Positions 57,411-64,000 of a stretch of DNA of 64,000 bases are shown piece by piece (the first letter of the stretch is position 1; each line of letters begins with the position of its first letter). This DNA is from Agromyces larvae. Lineage in GTDB: Bacteria; Actinomycetota; Actinomycetes; Actinomycetales; Microbacteriaceae. Both the position numbers and the translations under genes were made by a program. The stretch is from contig NZ_CP094528.1 of the NCBI RefSeq assembly GCF_022811705.1, positions 1,240,001 through 1,304,000 on the forward strand, in the 5' to 3' direction. The notes below the pieces were generated by a model. It was not told the DNA's origin and did not search any database. It saw nothing but the letters and a program-made list of their open reading frames with translations.

Positions 57411-58664
57411 ATGAGCCTCAGACCCGGCCGCATCGTCGGCATCCTCGTCGGCGCGGTCGCGATCCTGGGGATTGGCGTCTACGGCCCGGCGATGCTCCTG
57501 GGGCCTCTTCCAGCGGCAGCGGTCACCACCGCGACGACCACGGATGCGACGCCTCCCGCCGCGGTCGAGCTGCCCATGCCCGCCGTCGGCCAGAGCGCCA
57601 TCGCCGTCGTGGGCGACGACGGCGAGGCGTTCCTGCTCGCGCAGTCGGGCGGCGACGACACGGTGCCGATCGGCGGCGCCGCGAAGCTCGTCACGCTGCT
57701 CGTGACGCTCGATTCGTTGCCGCTCGCGGCCGACGAGGACGGCCCCGGCATCACGATCAAGCCCGCCGACTACACCGACTATCTGCGCTACCGCGACGAG
57801 GACTCGCGCACCCTCCAGGTCTCGCCCGGCGAGACCTGGACCGAGCGCGACGTGGTGCGGGCGGTGCTGTTCGCGTCGAGCAACAACCACGCCGACACCC
57901 TCGCACGGTGGGCGTTCGGCAGCGTCGAGCAATACGTGACCGCCGCCAACGCCTGGCTCGGCGATCACGGGTTCACCGCCACGAAGGTGGCCGACGCGAC
58001 CGGGCTGTCGGGCGACAACGTCGGCACGGCGGCCGAGCTGACCCGACTCGCCGCGCTCGCGATGTCCGATCCGTCGCTCGCGGCGCTCCTCGACGGTTCG
58101 GCGTCCTCGGCCCCCACCGCCCGGCAGGTGCCCGATGTCGTCGCGCGCCTCGGCGACGTGGGGGTGCGGGCGATCACCCGCAGCTACACCGACCCGGCGG
58201 CGATCACGTTCCTGTTCACCGCCGAGGTGGCGAGCGGAGCATCCGACGCATCGAACCGGTTGGTCGGCGCGATGCTGCTCGTGCCCGATTACGAGACGCT
58301 CGACCCCGCCGTCACCGCCGTCGTCGAGGCGGCCGCGGCTGCTGCGGCGCCGATCGAGCTCATCACGGCGGGCACCGCGTACGGTTCGGTGAGCACCGCG
58401 TGGGGAGCCCGGGCCGATCTCATCGCCTCCACCACCCGTGCCGGCACCGGCTGGGCGGGCGCGACCGGCGCCGCGACCGTCACCGTCGAACCGTTCACGA
58501 CCGCGAGCTCGAGTCGAGAGATCGGGCGCGTCACCGTGCCCACCGGTGCGGGCGAGGTCGGCTCGCCGCTTCGACTCTCGGCCGACATCGACGACCCGGG
58601 GCCGCTCTGGCGGCTCGCGAACCCGTTCGCGATCATCGGCGCGTTCGCGGCGAACCAGGACTGA
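57411..58664 (+). CDS. D-alanyl-D-alanine carboxypeptidase-like protein, catalytic residues lost
   Basis: A 417-aa membrane-anchored protein (TM at about 8-30) with the fold of serine D-Ala-D-Ala carboxypeptidases (class C/low-molecular-mass PBP). The SxxK nucleophile motif, expected near PIASITK, reads PIGGAAK (residues 86-92), so the Ser is Gly89. SxN survives as Ser156-Ser-Asn158 (FASSNNHAD). The KTG triad aligns with Thr-Arg-Ser at about 256-258 (ITRSYTDPA). The protein is therefore probably catalytically inactive and may bind peptidoglycan or regulate active PBPs. A frameshift is unlikely because the reading frame is intact. Confidence 0.85.
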   Translation: MSLRPGRIVGILVGAVAILGIGVYGPAMLLGPLPAAAVTTATTTDATPPAAVELPMPAVGQSAIAVVGDDGEAFLLAQSGGDDTVPIGGAAKLVTLLVTLDSLPLAADEDGPGITIKPADYTDYLRYRDEDSRTLQVSPGETWTERDVVRAVLFASSNNHADTLARWAFGSVEQYVTAANAWLGDHGFTATKVADATGLSGDNVGTAAELTRLAALAMSDPSLAALLDGSASSAPTARQVPDVVARLGDVGVRAITRSYTDPAAITFLFTAEVASGASDASNRLVGAMLLVPDYETLDPAVTAVVEAAAAAAAPIELITAGTAYGSVSTAWGARADLIASTTRAGTGWAGATGAATVTVEPFTTASSSREIGRVTVPTGAGEVGSPLRLSADIDDPGPLWRLANPFAIIGAFAANQD

Positions 58665-58681
58665 TCCGCCGCGGCGGCGGC

Positions 58682-58942
58682 TCAGTCGTTGTCGTCCTCG
58701 TCGAACTCCACCGGGTCGGAGTCGTCGGCGTCGAAGCGGAACCGCACCCGCAGTTCGCTGCCCACGCTGCGCTCGTCGACGGCGTCGTACCAGAACAGCG
58801 ATTCGAGACCGTCGACGGCCGCGACCATGCCCACCCGCTTCTCGGGCTTGCCGCCGACCAGGGCCCGCCGTTCGAAGTCGCCCTCGAGCGGCCCGTCGAT
58901 GAACTCGGCGACGTACTGTCCGCCGGCTTGCGCATCAGTCAT
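58682..58942 (-). CDS. small acidic hypothetical protein
   Basis: An 86-aa protein beginning MTDAQAGGQYVAEFIDGPLEGDFERRALVGGKPEKRVGM (cited here in part: YVAEFIDGPLEGDFERR). It is beta-rich and ends in FDEDDND. The GGxYxxEFxDGPLxG start is reminiscent of small actinobacterial proteins of unknown function that often lie near cell-wall genes. It is convergent with the Dac-like gene. Confidence 0.7.
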   Translation of the reverse strand: MTDAQAGGQYVAEFIDGPLEGDFERRALVGGKPEKRVGMVAAVDGLESLFWYDAVDERSVGSELRVRFRFDADDSDPVEFDEDDND

Positions 58943-59000
58943 GTCGCTACGCTACGCCGGTGCGCGCTCCTCGCGCACGGTCGGCCGGCGCGAGTCGCCC

Positions 59001-59603
59001 TCATTCGCCGACGATCCGCACGATGAGGTCCGCGGTCGCCCTCGGGCGTCGGGCGGCGTACCGACGCCACTGGGCGTCCCACATCGTCCAGTACGGGTCG
59101 AACCCGCCCGCGTCACGTCGCAGCGCCCTGGCCCGGCGCTCGGAGTCGGGTGCGTCCAGCCAGACGCGCAGCACGCCGCTCCGTCGCCCGGCGACTGCCG
59201 CGAACGCTCCGCACCCCTCCACGATCGTGCGTCCACGGCGGGGGAACTCCGCGACCGAGCCCGCGCGATGCGACGCGGTCCAGTCGAAGACCGGCCGGCG
59301 GCCCGCCCGCCCCGCCGCGAGCGGCCCGATCAGTCCGATGCGCGCGAGCTGTGCGCCTCGGTCGAGCCCGTGCCATCCGGGGTACACGTCGTCGAGCCGC
59401 AGCACGCGCACGGGGCCCGGCCGGGTGGCCGCCAGCGCATCCGCGAGCGACGATTTGCCGGCACCGCTCGGTCCGTCGATCGCGATGACCGAGGCATCCG
59501 CTCGCCTGGCGGCGCGCTCGACCGCGGCGCGCACCTGGATGCCCGCCGGCGCACCGTGCGCGGTCGCGGAGCCGCTCCGATCGCGCTCCGGGCGAGCGCT
59601 CAC
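59001..59603 (-). CDS. P-loop kinase-like ATP-binding protein
   Basis: A 200-aa NTPase of the uridine kinase/AAA_18-like type. The P-loop is AIDGPSGAGKSSLA (about 40-53), Asp-rich DDVYPGWHGLDRG follows, then a VFDWTASHRA segment and the lid-like RALRRDAGGFDPYW. Close relatives in actinobacteria are annotated simply as ATP-binding protein or uridine kinase. The GTG at 59603 overlaps the end of the T component gene (GTGA), placing it last in the thiamine transporter operon, so a role in thiamine-precursor phosphorylation is possible but unproven. Confidence 0.8.
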   Translation of the reverse strand: MSARPERDRSGSATAHGAPAGIQVRAAVERAARRADASVIAIDGPSGAGKSSLADALAATRPGPVRVLRLDDVYPGWHGLDRGAQLARIGLIGPLAAGRAGRRPVFDWTASHRAGSVAEFPRRGRTIVEGCGAFAAVAGRRSGVLRVWLDAPDSERRARALRRDAGGFDPYWTMWDAQWRRYAARRPRATADLIVRIVGE

Positions 59604-60454
59604 GCCCACACCGGATGGAACGTGCCGGCGGCGACGGCGCCCCCAAGTGCGATCACCGCGACCGCCACTGCGACCGCGACGAGCACCAGATCGGCGGCAC
59701 CGACGCGCGACTCCCGCGCCCAGGTGCGCGGACGATCTGCGCCGAATCCGCGCGCCTCCATCGCGGTCGCGAGCTTCGACCCGCGCCGGATCGCGAGCAC
59801 GAGCAATGCGAACGCCATCGTGGCGAAGCGGCGCAGCACGCCGTGATCGCCGATGCCGCGGGCGCGCCGCGACAGGGCCATCGCCCGCCAGTCCTCGAGG
59901 AACAGGCCCACGAGTCGGGCGCCCGCGAGCGCACCGAGCACGAATCGGCTCGGCAGATGCCAGACCTGGGCGAGGCCGTCGGCGAGCGCGGTCGGGTCGA
60001 CGTCGATGAACAGGAGCACGGCCGGCAGCCCCACGGCGAGCACCCGCAGCGTCACCGCGATCGCGAGCTCGATCGACCCGTCGGTGATGCGGATCAACCC
60101 GATGTCGACGTACACCGCGCCCGACGGCCGGCCGTACAGCAGCATGCTGACCCCGGCGATCGGCGCAGCGAGCAGGATCGGCCAGACCCGCTTCGCGATG
60201 GTCGGCAGCGAGAGGCCCGCCCCGGCGAAGAGCACGAGCTGCAGGACCAGCGCGATCGCCGCGCTCACCCAGTCGACGGTGAAGAGCAGCGGGGTCGTCA
60301 TGACGATGATCGCCGCGAGCCGCGTCACCGGGTTGACGCGCGCCAACAGGCGCAGCCGCCGACGCCGACCCGGGCCGTCGGCGCGTCGACTGTCAGCGGG
60401 TGAGCCGCCCACGTCGGTCGTCTCGCCGACACCGGTGCGCTCGTCGAGGCTCAT
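59600..60454 (-). CDS. ykoC: ECF transporter T component (YkoC-like)
   Basis: A 284-aa membrane protein with an N-terminal charged lead of about 40 residues and five or six helices from about 45 (VTRLAAIIVMTTPLLFTVDW, AAIALVLQLVLFAGAGL, WPILLAAPIAGVSMLL). The coupling helices with the two Ala-Arg-Gly-type signatures are visible as SRRARGIGDHG and AMEARGFGADRPRTW. It transmits ATP hydrolysis to the substrate-binding component. It overlaps the ATPase gene (ATGA) and the downstream P-loop gene. Confidence 0.92.
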   Translation of the reverse strand: MSLDERTGVGETTDVGGSPADSRRADGPGRRRRLRLLARVNPVTRLAAIIVMTTPLLFTVDWVSAAIALVLQLVLFAGAGLSLPTIAKRVWPILLAAPIAGVSMLLYGRPSGAVYVDIGLIRITDGSIELAIAVTLRVLAVGLPAVLLFIDVDPTALADGLAQVWHLPSRFVLGALAGARLVGLFLEDWRAMALSRRARGIGDHGVLRRFATMAFALLVLAIRRGSKLATAMEARGFGADRPRTWARESRVGAADLVLVAVAVAVAVIALGGAVAAGTFHPVWA

Positions 60455-61971
60455 GCAGCCACCCCCGCGGTGCCGGAGCCGTCGGCCCCGCCGTCCCTGC
60501 CGGCGCCGGCGGGTGCGGCGGCCAGGGTGAGGAGGTGATCGCCGAGCGCTTCGACGTACGCACGGTCGTGCGTGACCGAGAGCAGGGTGACCCCCTCGGC
60601 GACGAGTTCGCGCAGGATCGTGACGAGTTCGATCCAGGTCAGCCGGTCCTGGCCGAAGGTGGGTTCGTCGAGGATGACGACCCGCGGTCGGGCGACGAGC
60701 ACGGATGCCACGGTCAGCCGACGCTGCTCGCCGCCGCTCAGCGTGAACGGGTTCGCGTCGGCGAGGCGGTCGAGGTGGAGGCGGTCGAGCACCTCGTCGA
60801 CCCGGCGGCGGGCCTCGGCGTGCTCGAGACCCAGCGCGCCTGCGGCGACCGCGGTCTCTTCGCGCACGGTGCGGGCCACGAACTGGTGCTCGGGTTCCTG
60901 GAACACGGTGCCGATACGGGTCAGCAGTTGCTTCGAACGCCAGGCGATGGGGTCGCGTCCGAGGCCGGCGGCGAGCGATTCGGATGCCTCGACACGGCCG
61001 TCGAGCGCAGGAAGCAGCCCTCCGAGCGTAAGTGCCAGGGTGGACTTGCCGGCTCCGTTCGGCCCGGTGAGCACGGTGGACCGGCCGGAGGGCAGCCCCG
61101 CGTCGATGCCGCGACGCAGGACGCGGCCGCGGGTGCGGCCGATCGCGAGCCCGTGAGCGGCGAGTTCGACGGCCGTGCCGGGCGCGACGGGCGTCGCCGC
61201 GGGGACGGGCAACGGCACGCCGGGGACCCACACCCCTGCCGCGAGCAGTTCGTCGCGGTGCCGTTCGAGCACCGCAGCGGGCTCCCCGTCGGCGATGAGT
61301 CGTCCGTCGCGTCCGAACACGAGCACTCGACCGACGAGGTCGACCCAGACGTCGACGCGGTGCTCGACGACGACGAACGTCGACCCGGTCTCGTCGAGCA
61401 CGCGGCGCACGGCGTCGCGGACTTCGGCGACCCCGGCCGGGTCGAGGTTCGCCGTGGGTTCGTCCAGCAGCAGCAGACCCGGCTGCATCGCCAGGGTTCC
61501 GGCGAGGGCCAGTCGCTGCTTCTGCCCGCCCGAGAGCCGGCCCGTCGGGTGGTCGAGCGGCACGTCGAGGCCGACGGCGTCGAGTGCTCGACGCACCCGC
61601 GGCCAGATCTCGTCGCGCGGGACGCCGAGGTTCTCGCACGCGAAGGCCACGTCGTCACCGACGCGTGCGAGCACGACCTGCGAGTCGGGATCCTGCAGCA
61701 GCAGTCCGACTCGTCCGCGTGCGTCGCGGGAGTCGTGCTCGTCGATCAGCAGTCGCCCGGCCGACTCGCCCTCCTCGTCGCCGCCGTGAACGCCGGCGAG
61801 CGCGTGCAGGAACGTCGATTTGCCGCTGCCCGACGGGCCGACGACGAGCACCCGTTCGCCGGGCTCGATCCGCAGGTCGAGCCCGGCGATCGCCCAGCGC
61901 AGCCGTCCCGCGTGACGCCATCCCCAGTCGTGTGCGGCGACCGTGGCGGGTGCGACCCGGAGTGCGGTCAC
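60451..61971 (-). CDS. ykoD: ECF transporter fused ATPase (YkoD-like)
   Basis: A 506-aa protein with two ABC domains in one chain. Domain 1: Walker A GPSGSGKST, signature LSGGQKQRLALAGTL, Walker B LLLLDEPTANLDP. Domain 2 (from about 270): GPNGAGKST, LSGGEQRRLTVASVL, VVILDEPTFGQD. The fusion corresponds to Bacillus YkoD, where one polypeptide replaces EcfA and EcfA'. It energises hydroxymethylpyrimidine/thiamine uptake. It starts 1 bp after the ykoE stop and overlaps ykoC by ATGA. Confidence 0.94.
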   Translation of the reverse strand: MTALRVAPATVAAHDWGWRHAGRLRWAIAGLDLRIEPGERVLVVGPSGSGKSTFLHALAGVHGGDEEGESAGRLLIDEHDSRDARGRVGLLLQDPDSQVVLARVGDDVAFACENLGVPRDEIWPRVRRALDAVGLDVPLDHPTGRLSGGQKQRLALAGTLAMQPGLLLLDEPTANLDPAGVAEVRDAVRRVLDETGSTFVVVEHRVDVWVDLVGRVLVFGRDGRLIADGEPAAVLERHRDELLAAGVWVPGVPLPVPAATPVAPGTAVELAAHGLAIGRTRGRVLRRGIDAGLPSGRSTVLTGPNGAGKSTLALTLGGLLPALDGRVEASESLAAGLGRDPIAWRSKQLLTRIGTVFQEPEHQFVARTVREETAVAAGALGLEHAEARRRVDEVLDRLHLDRLADANPFTLSGGEQRRLTVASVLVARPRVVILDEPTFGQDRLTWIELVTILRELVAEGVTLLSVTHDRAYVEALGDHLLTLAAAPAGAGRDGGADGSGTAGVAA

Positions 61972-61972
61972 G

Positions 61973-62602
61973 TCAGACCCGCTTCGTCACCGACTGGCCC
62001 GCGGCGAATCGGTTCAGCGCGCCCGTGGCGGCCAGACCGCGCACGATCAGCCAGCCGAGCAGGCCGGCGAGCACGGCCCCCGAGACGAGGATGGTGCCGA
62101 GGTAGAGCGCGAGGAATTCGCCCGACTTCTGCAGGTTCGCCGAGGTGAACAGCTCGAGCGTCCACGCGCCGAGACCGGCGACGGCGCCCGCGAGCACGGC
62201 CACGATCGGCCCGAAGCTGCGGTAGGCGAAGATCGCGAACACGAGTTCGGCGCCGAGGCCCTGCGCGAGCCCCGAGTAGAGGGTCTCGATGCCCCACTGG
62301 TTGCCGACGATCGCGGAGACGATCGCGGCGAGCACCTCGACGTAGAGCGCGGCGCCGGGCTTGCGGATGATCAGACCGCCCAGCACGCCGCCGATGAGCC
62401 AGATGCCGACGGCGATGCCGCCGAGGCCCGGTGTGAGCGCGTCGGCGGCGGAGAACCAGGCGTAGCCGATGTTGTTCCAGATGAGGAACAGCAGACCGGT
62501 CGCGATGCCGACGACGCTGGCGACGACGATGTCGACGACCCGCCAACGCAGACGACGGTTCCCGGTCGAGACGCTGCTGGATTCGGTGATGGTTGCGTGC
62601 AC
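61973..62602 (-). CDS. ykoE: ECF transporter substrate-binding component, YkoE family
   Basis: A 209-aa membrane protein with five or six helices starting near residue 20 (VVDIVVASVVGIATGLLFLIW, GGIAVGIWLIGGVLGGLI, EVLAAIVSAIVGNQWGIETLYSG). The GNQWG motif and the YkoE length identify the hydroxymethylpyrimidine/thiamine-specific S component. The GTG at 62602 with AAAGGG about 10 nt upstream is preferred; the frame upstream runs into the riboswitch. The riboswitch independently confirms the thiamine link. Confidence 0.93.
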   Translation of the reverse strand: MHATITESSSVSTGNRRLRWRVVDIVVASVVGIATGLLFLIWNNIGYAWFSAADALTPGLGGIAVGIWLIGGVLGGLIIRKPGAALYVEVLAAIVSAIVGNQWGIETLYSGLAQGLGAELVFAIFAYRSFGPIVAVLAGAVAGLGAWTLELFTSANLQKSGEFLALYLGTILVSGAVLAGLLGWLIVRGLAATGALNRFAAGQSVTKRV

Positions 62603-62653
62603 TGGTCGTGCCCTTTCATTCGATGGAAAGCGGCACGGGAACGAGATGCGATG

Positions 62654-62745
62654 CCCTCCCTGCGCTGGCATGACCCAGATCAGGTTCGACGGTCGAAGGT
62701 TGGAGAACCTTCCTCTCAGCCCGGCTCACCGGACTCCCGTGTTCA
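62654..62745 (-). ncRNA. TPP (THI-element) riboswitch
   Basis: On the minus strand the leader contains the conserved TPP-aptamer blocks GGGAGTCC, CTGAGAGG and ACCTGATCTGGGTCATGCC followed by AGCGCAGGGA. These match the pyrimidine- and pyrophosphate-sensing arms of the THI box. It lies directly upstream of ykoE, about 52 nt before its GTG, so it probably controls translation or termination of the whole transporter operon in response to thiamine pyrophosphate. Confidence 0.96.
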
Positions 62746-62752
62746 GGGCACG

Positions 62753-62758
62753 AGTATA
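62753..62758 (-). promoter_or_regulatory. -10 element of the ykoEDC operon
   Basis: TATACT on the minus strand lies 7 nt before the predicted 5' end of the riboswitch. Confidence 0.65.
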
Positions 62759-62761
62759 CGC

Positions 62762-62789
62762 GCGAGTCGGCCCGCGCCGGGCCACTCGC
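62762..62789 (-). terminator. hairpin after the GerW-like gene
   Basis: A stem GCGAGT-GGCCCG with its complement, one bulged base and a 3-nt loop, 17 bp past the stop of the GerW-like gene. Confidence 0.55.
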
Positions 62790-62806
62790 GCATCCGGCGC
62801 AACAGT

Positions 62807-63163
62807 TCAGTGCTTCAGCGCGCGGATGACCCACCGCAGTGTCTTGCCGAGCGCCCAGACGAACGGCGTGGCGACGAGCAGCAGCCCGATGACGTTCGGC
62901 TCGAAGCGCACGTCTCCGTCACGTCCGACGTATGCACCGAGCGGAATGGAGACGCCGCCACCGCCGCCCCCGGAGCCTTCGCCGTGGCCCTGCCGGTCTT
63001 CGCCGACATCGCCTTCACCGCTGCCGCTTCCGCCGCCGAAGCCGTAGTAACCGAGCGCGACCGGCACGATGGTGGAACCTCCGACGTCGACCGGGTCGCC
63101 GTACGAGGTGCGGACGCCGACACCGGCGACCTTGTCAGCCAGGTCGAGCACGAGATCAGTCAT
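62807..63163 (-). CDS. GerW/YtfJ-family protein
   Basis: A 118-aa protein: LADKVAGVGVRTSYGDPVDVGGSTIVPVALGYYGFGGGSGSGEG (cited as the GVGVRTSYGDPV and ALGYYGFGGGSG motifs), then a long Gly/Ser/Glu stretch, VSIPLGAYVGRDG and a C-terminal hydrophobic helix (VIGLLLVATPFVWALG). This matches the sporulation protein YtfJ/GerW family, widespread in non-sporulating actinobacteria with unknown function. The ATG at 63163 is chosen where homology begins; the open frame extends upstream without coding character. Confidence 0.85.
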   Translation of the reverse strand: MTDLVLDLADKVAGVGVRTSYGDPVDVGGSTIVPVALGYYGFGGGSGSGEGDVGEDRQGHGEGSGGGGGGVSIPLGAYVGRDGDVRFEPNVIGLLLVATPFVWALGKTLRWVIRALKH

Positions 63164-63284
63164 GTGCGCAAGGCTAGCGAGCCGCCGGTCGCCCGGCCAC
63201 CCCTTGCGGTCGAGCGGCTCGCCGGTCCTCGGACGTGCGAGGCGAAGCATCCGGGCGAGCGATGGCGCACCCACCGCCGCTGGG

Positions 63285-64000
63285 TCAGTCCCCGTCGCGC
63301 AGCCGGCGCGTCACCTCGGATCGCACGTCGACCGGGCGGCCGTCGTTCTCGGCGTCGTCGTCCGCGCGGCCCGCTCCGGCGGTGGTGCGCTTGCCGCGCA
63401 CGAGCGCGGCGGGCCGCACCGCGCCGCGCCCGAACCGGGCGGTGACCTCGTCGATCGCCCGTTCGGCGTCGCGCCAGTCTTCGTCGGGATCCCAGAGCAG
63501 GGCGCCACCGCCCGCGGGCCGCAGTTGTTCGGCGCGCACGCCGATGAGCCGCACTCGCGCACCCTCGCCGATCAGCCCGGCGAGCGCGGCGGCCGCCTCG
63601 TCGTAGATGCGACGGCCGACATCGGTGGGCTCGGGCAGCGTGCGTGAACGGGTCAGAGTGCGGAAGTCGCCGTAGCGCAGCTTCAGCGACACCGTGCGCG
63701 CGACCAGGCCGGCCCGACGCAGCCGTACCGCGACGTCGTCGGCGAGTCGCAGCAGTTCGCGACGGATATCGTCTGGCTCGACGAGATCGTACGAGAAGGT
63801 CGACTCGTGGCCGATGCTCTTCTCTTCGCGGCCGGTCAGCACGCGACGCGGATCTTCACCGGCGGCCAGGCTGCGCAGACGTGCGGTGAGCGCGGGCCCG
63901 ACGGCCCGTTCGAGCGCGTCGGCGGGCATATCGGCGACATCGCCGATGGTGCGCAGGCCGAGTCGGGCCAGCGACTCCTCGGTCACTCGGCCGACCCCCC
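63285..64000 (-). CDS. dinB: DNA polymerase IV, C-terminal part (partial, 5' end outside window)
   Basis: The visible 238 codons begin mid-gene at the window edge with GVGRVTEESLARLGLRTIGDVADMP, the HhH/thumb region of Y-family polymerases, followed by GREEKSIGHESTFSYDL (the little-finger start), LRYGDFRTLTRSRTL and a C-terminal RLIGVRAEQL. The extreme C-terminus is Arg/Asp-rich (GRADDDAEND, EVTRRLRDGD) without a clear QxxLF clamp-binding motif. The catalytic palm lies beyond 64000. It performs error-prone or lesion-bypass synthesis. Whether it is SOS-controlled cannot be seen because its promoter is outside. Confidence 0.93.
   Translation of the reverse strand, partial: GVGRVTEESLARLGLRTIGDVADMPADALERAVGPALTARLRSLAAGEDPRRVLTGREEKSIGHESTFSYDLVEPDDIRRELLRLADDVAVRLRRAGLVARTVSLKLRYGDFRTLTRSRTLPEPTDVGRRIYDEAAAALAGLIGEGARVRLIGVRAEQLRPAGGGALLWDPDEDWRDAERAIDEVTARFGRGAVRPAALVRGKRTTAGAGRADDDAENDGRPVDVRSEVTRRLRDGD

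Noticed and set aside
57411..58664. Frameshift as cause of the missing SxxK serine
   Set aside because: The frame is continuous, flanking motifs align in register, and the substitution is a single residue change.

Overview
The window is about 70% G+C, dense with genes and rich in family markers of Actinomycetota, most likely a Microbacteriaceae such as an Agromyces or Microbacterium relative. That placement is inference from SepH, DUF4193, paired ClpP1/ClpP2, ClgR- and LexA-like sites, an SCO7613-type membrane protein, and many leaderless genes (a TAnnnT -10 box 6-8 nt before ATG or GTG). No species call is possible from sequence alone.

Layout. 1-11300 is core chromosome: DUF4193, sepH, an SOS-boxed DUF6504 gene, clpX, clpP2/clpP1, a TPR gene, tig, tRNA-Pro, a giant SCO7613-type membrane protein and an NTF2-like protein. 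11321-19978 is an integrated element of about 8.6 kb in the 3' half of tRNA-Gly(TCC). It is bounded by a perfect 45-bp direct repeat and carries an integrase, Xis-like HTH proteins, a Rep-like winged-helix protein with a tandem palindromic iteron array in its 3' end, zinc-ribbon proteins, a second tyrosine recombinase with three core-binding domains, and matching 20-bp arm-type repeats at both ends. No virion or conjugation gene is recognisable. This is the most novel part of the window.

20077-23381 is a four-gene sugar-phosphate operon (class II aldolase, CbbY-like phosphatase, DhaL, DhaK), followed by an array of short TTCGAC-AGCTCAGGG repeats. 23665-31480 holds a one-protein sensor kinase/pseudo-receiver/LuxR regulator divergent from dps, a multicopper oxidase with its own two-component system, and an amidohydrolase. 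31477-33688 holds a PaiB-like protein, an Fpg/Nei glycosylase and RpiB. 33808-43141 holds two M1 aminopeptidase paralogues flanking an ABC exporter/two-component cassette; the second paralogue has six in-frame copies of the same short repeat family. 43153-53935 holds MscS, truncated haemoglobin, a flavoprotein, TesB, a Rieske protein with a membrane partner, a hotdog thioesterase, EttA, a lipoprotein, an Ssb paralogue and an aldo/keto reductase.

54034-64000 holds two hypothetical genes, nadE, tRNA-Arg, orn, tRNA-His followed by a 66-bp tandem array of its own 3' end, a zincin, a D-Ala-D-Ala-carboxypeptidase-like protein lacking its catalytic serine, a TPP-riboswitch-controlled YkoEDC transporter, a GerW-like protein and the 3' part of dinB. 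Proteostasis (clpX, clpP1P2, tig), DNA damage (SOS box, nei, dinB) and thiamine uptake are the clearest functional groups. Coordinates were read by hand; protein families were recognised from motifs without database searches.
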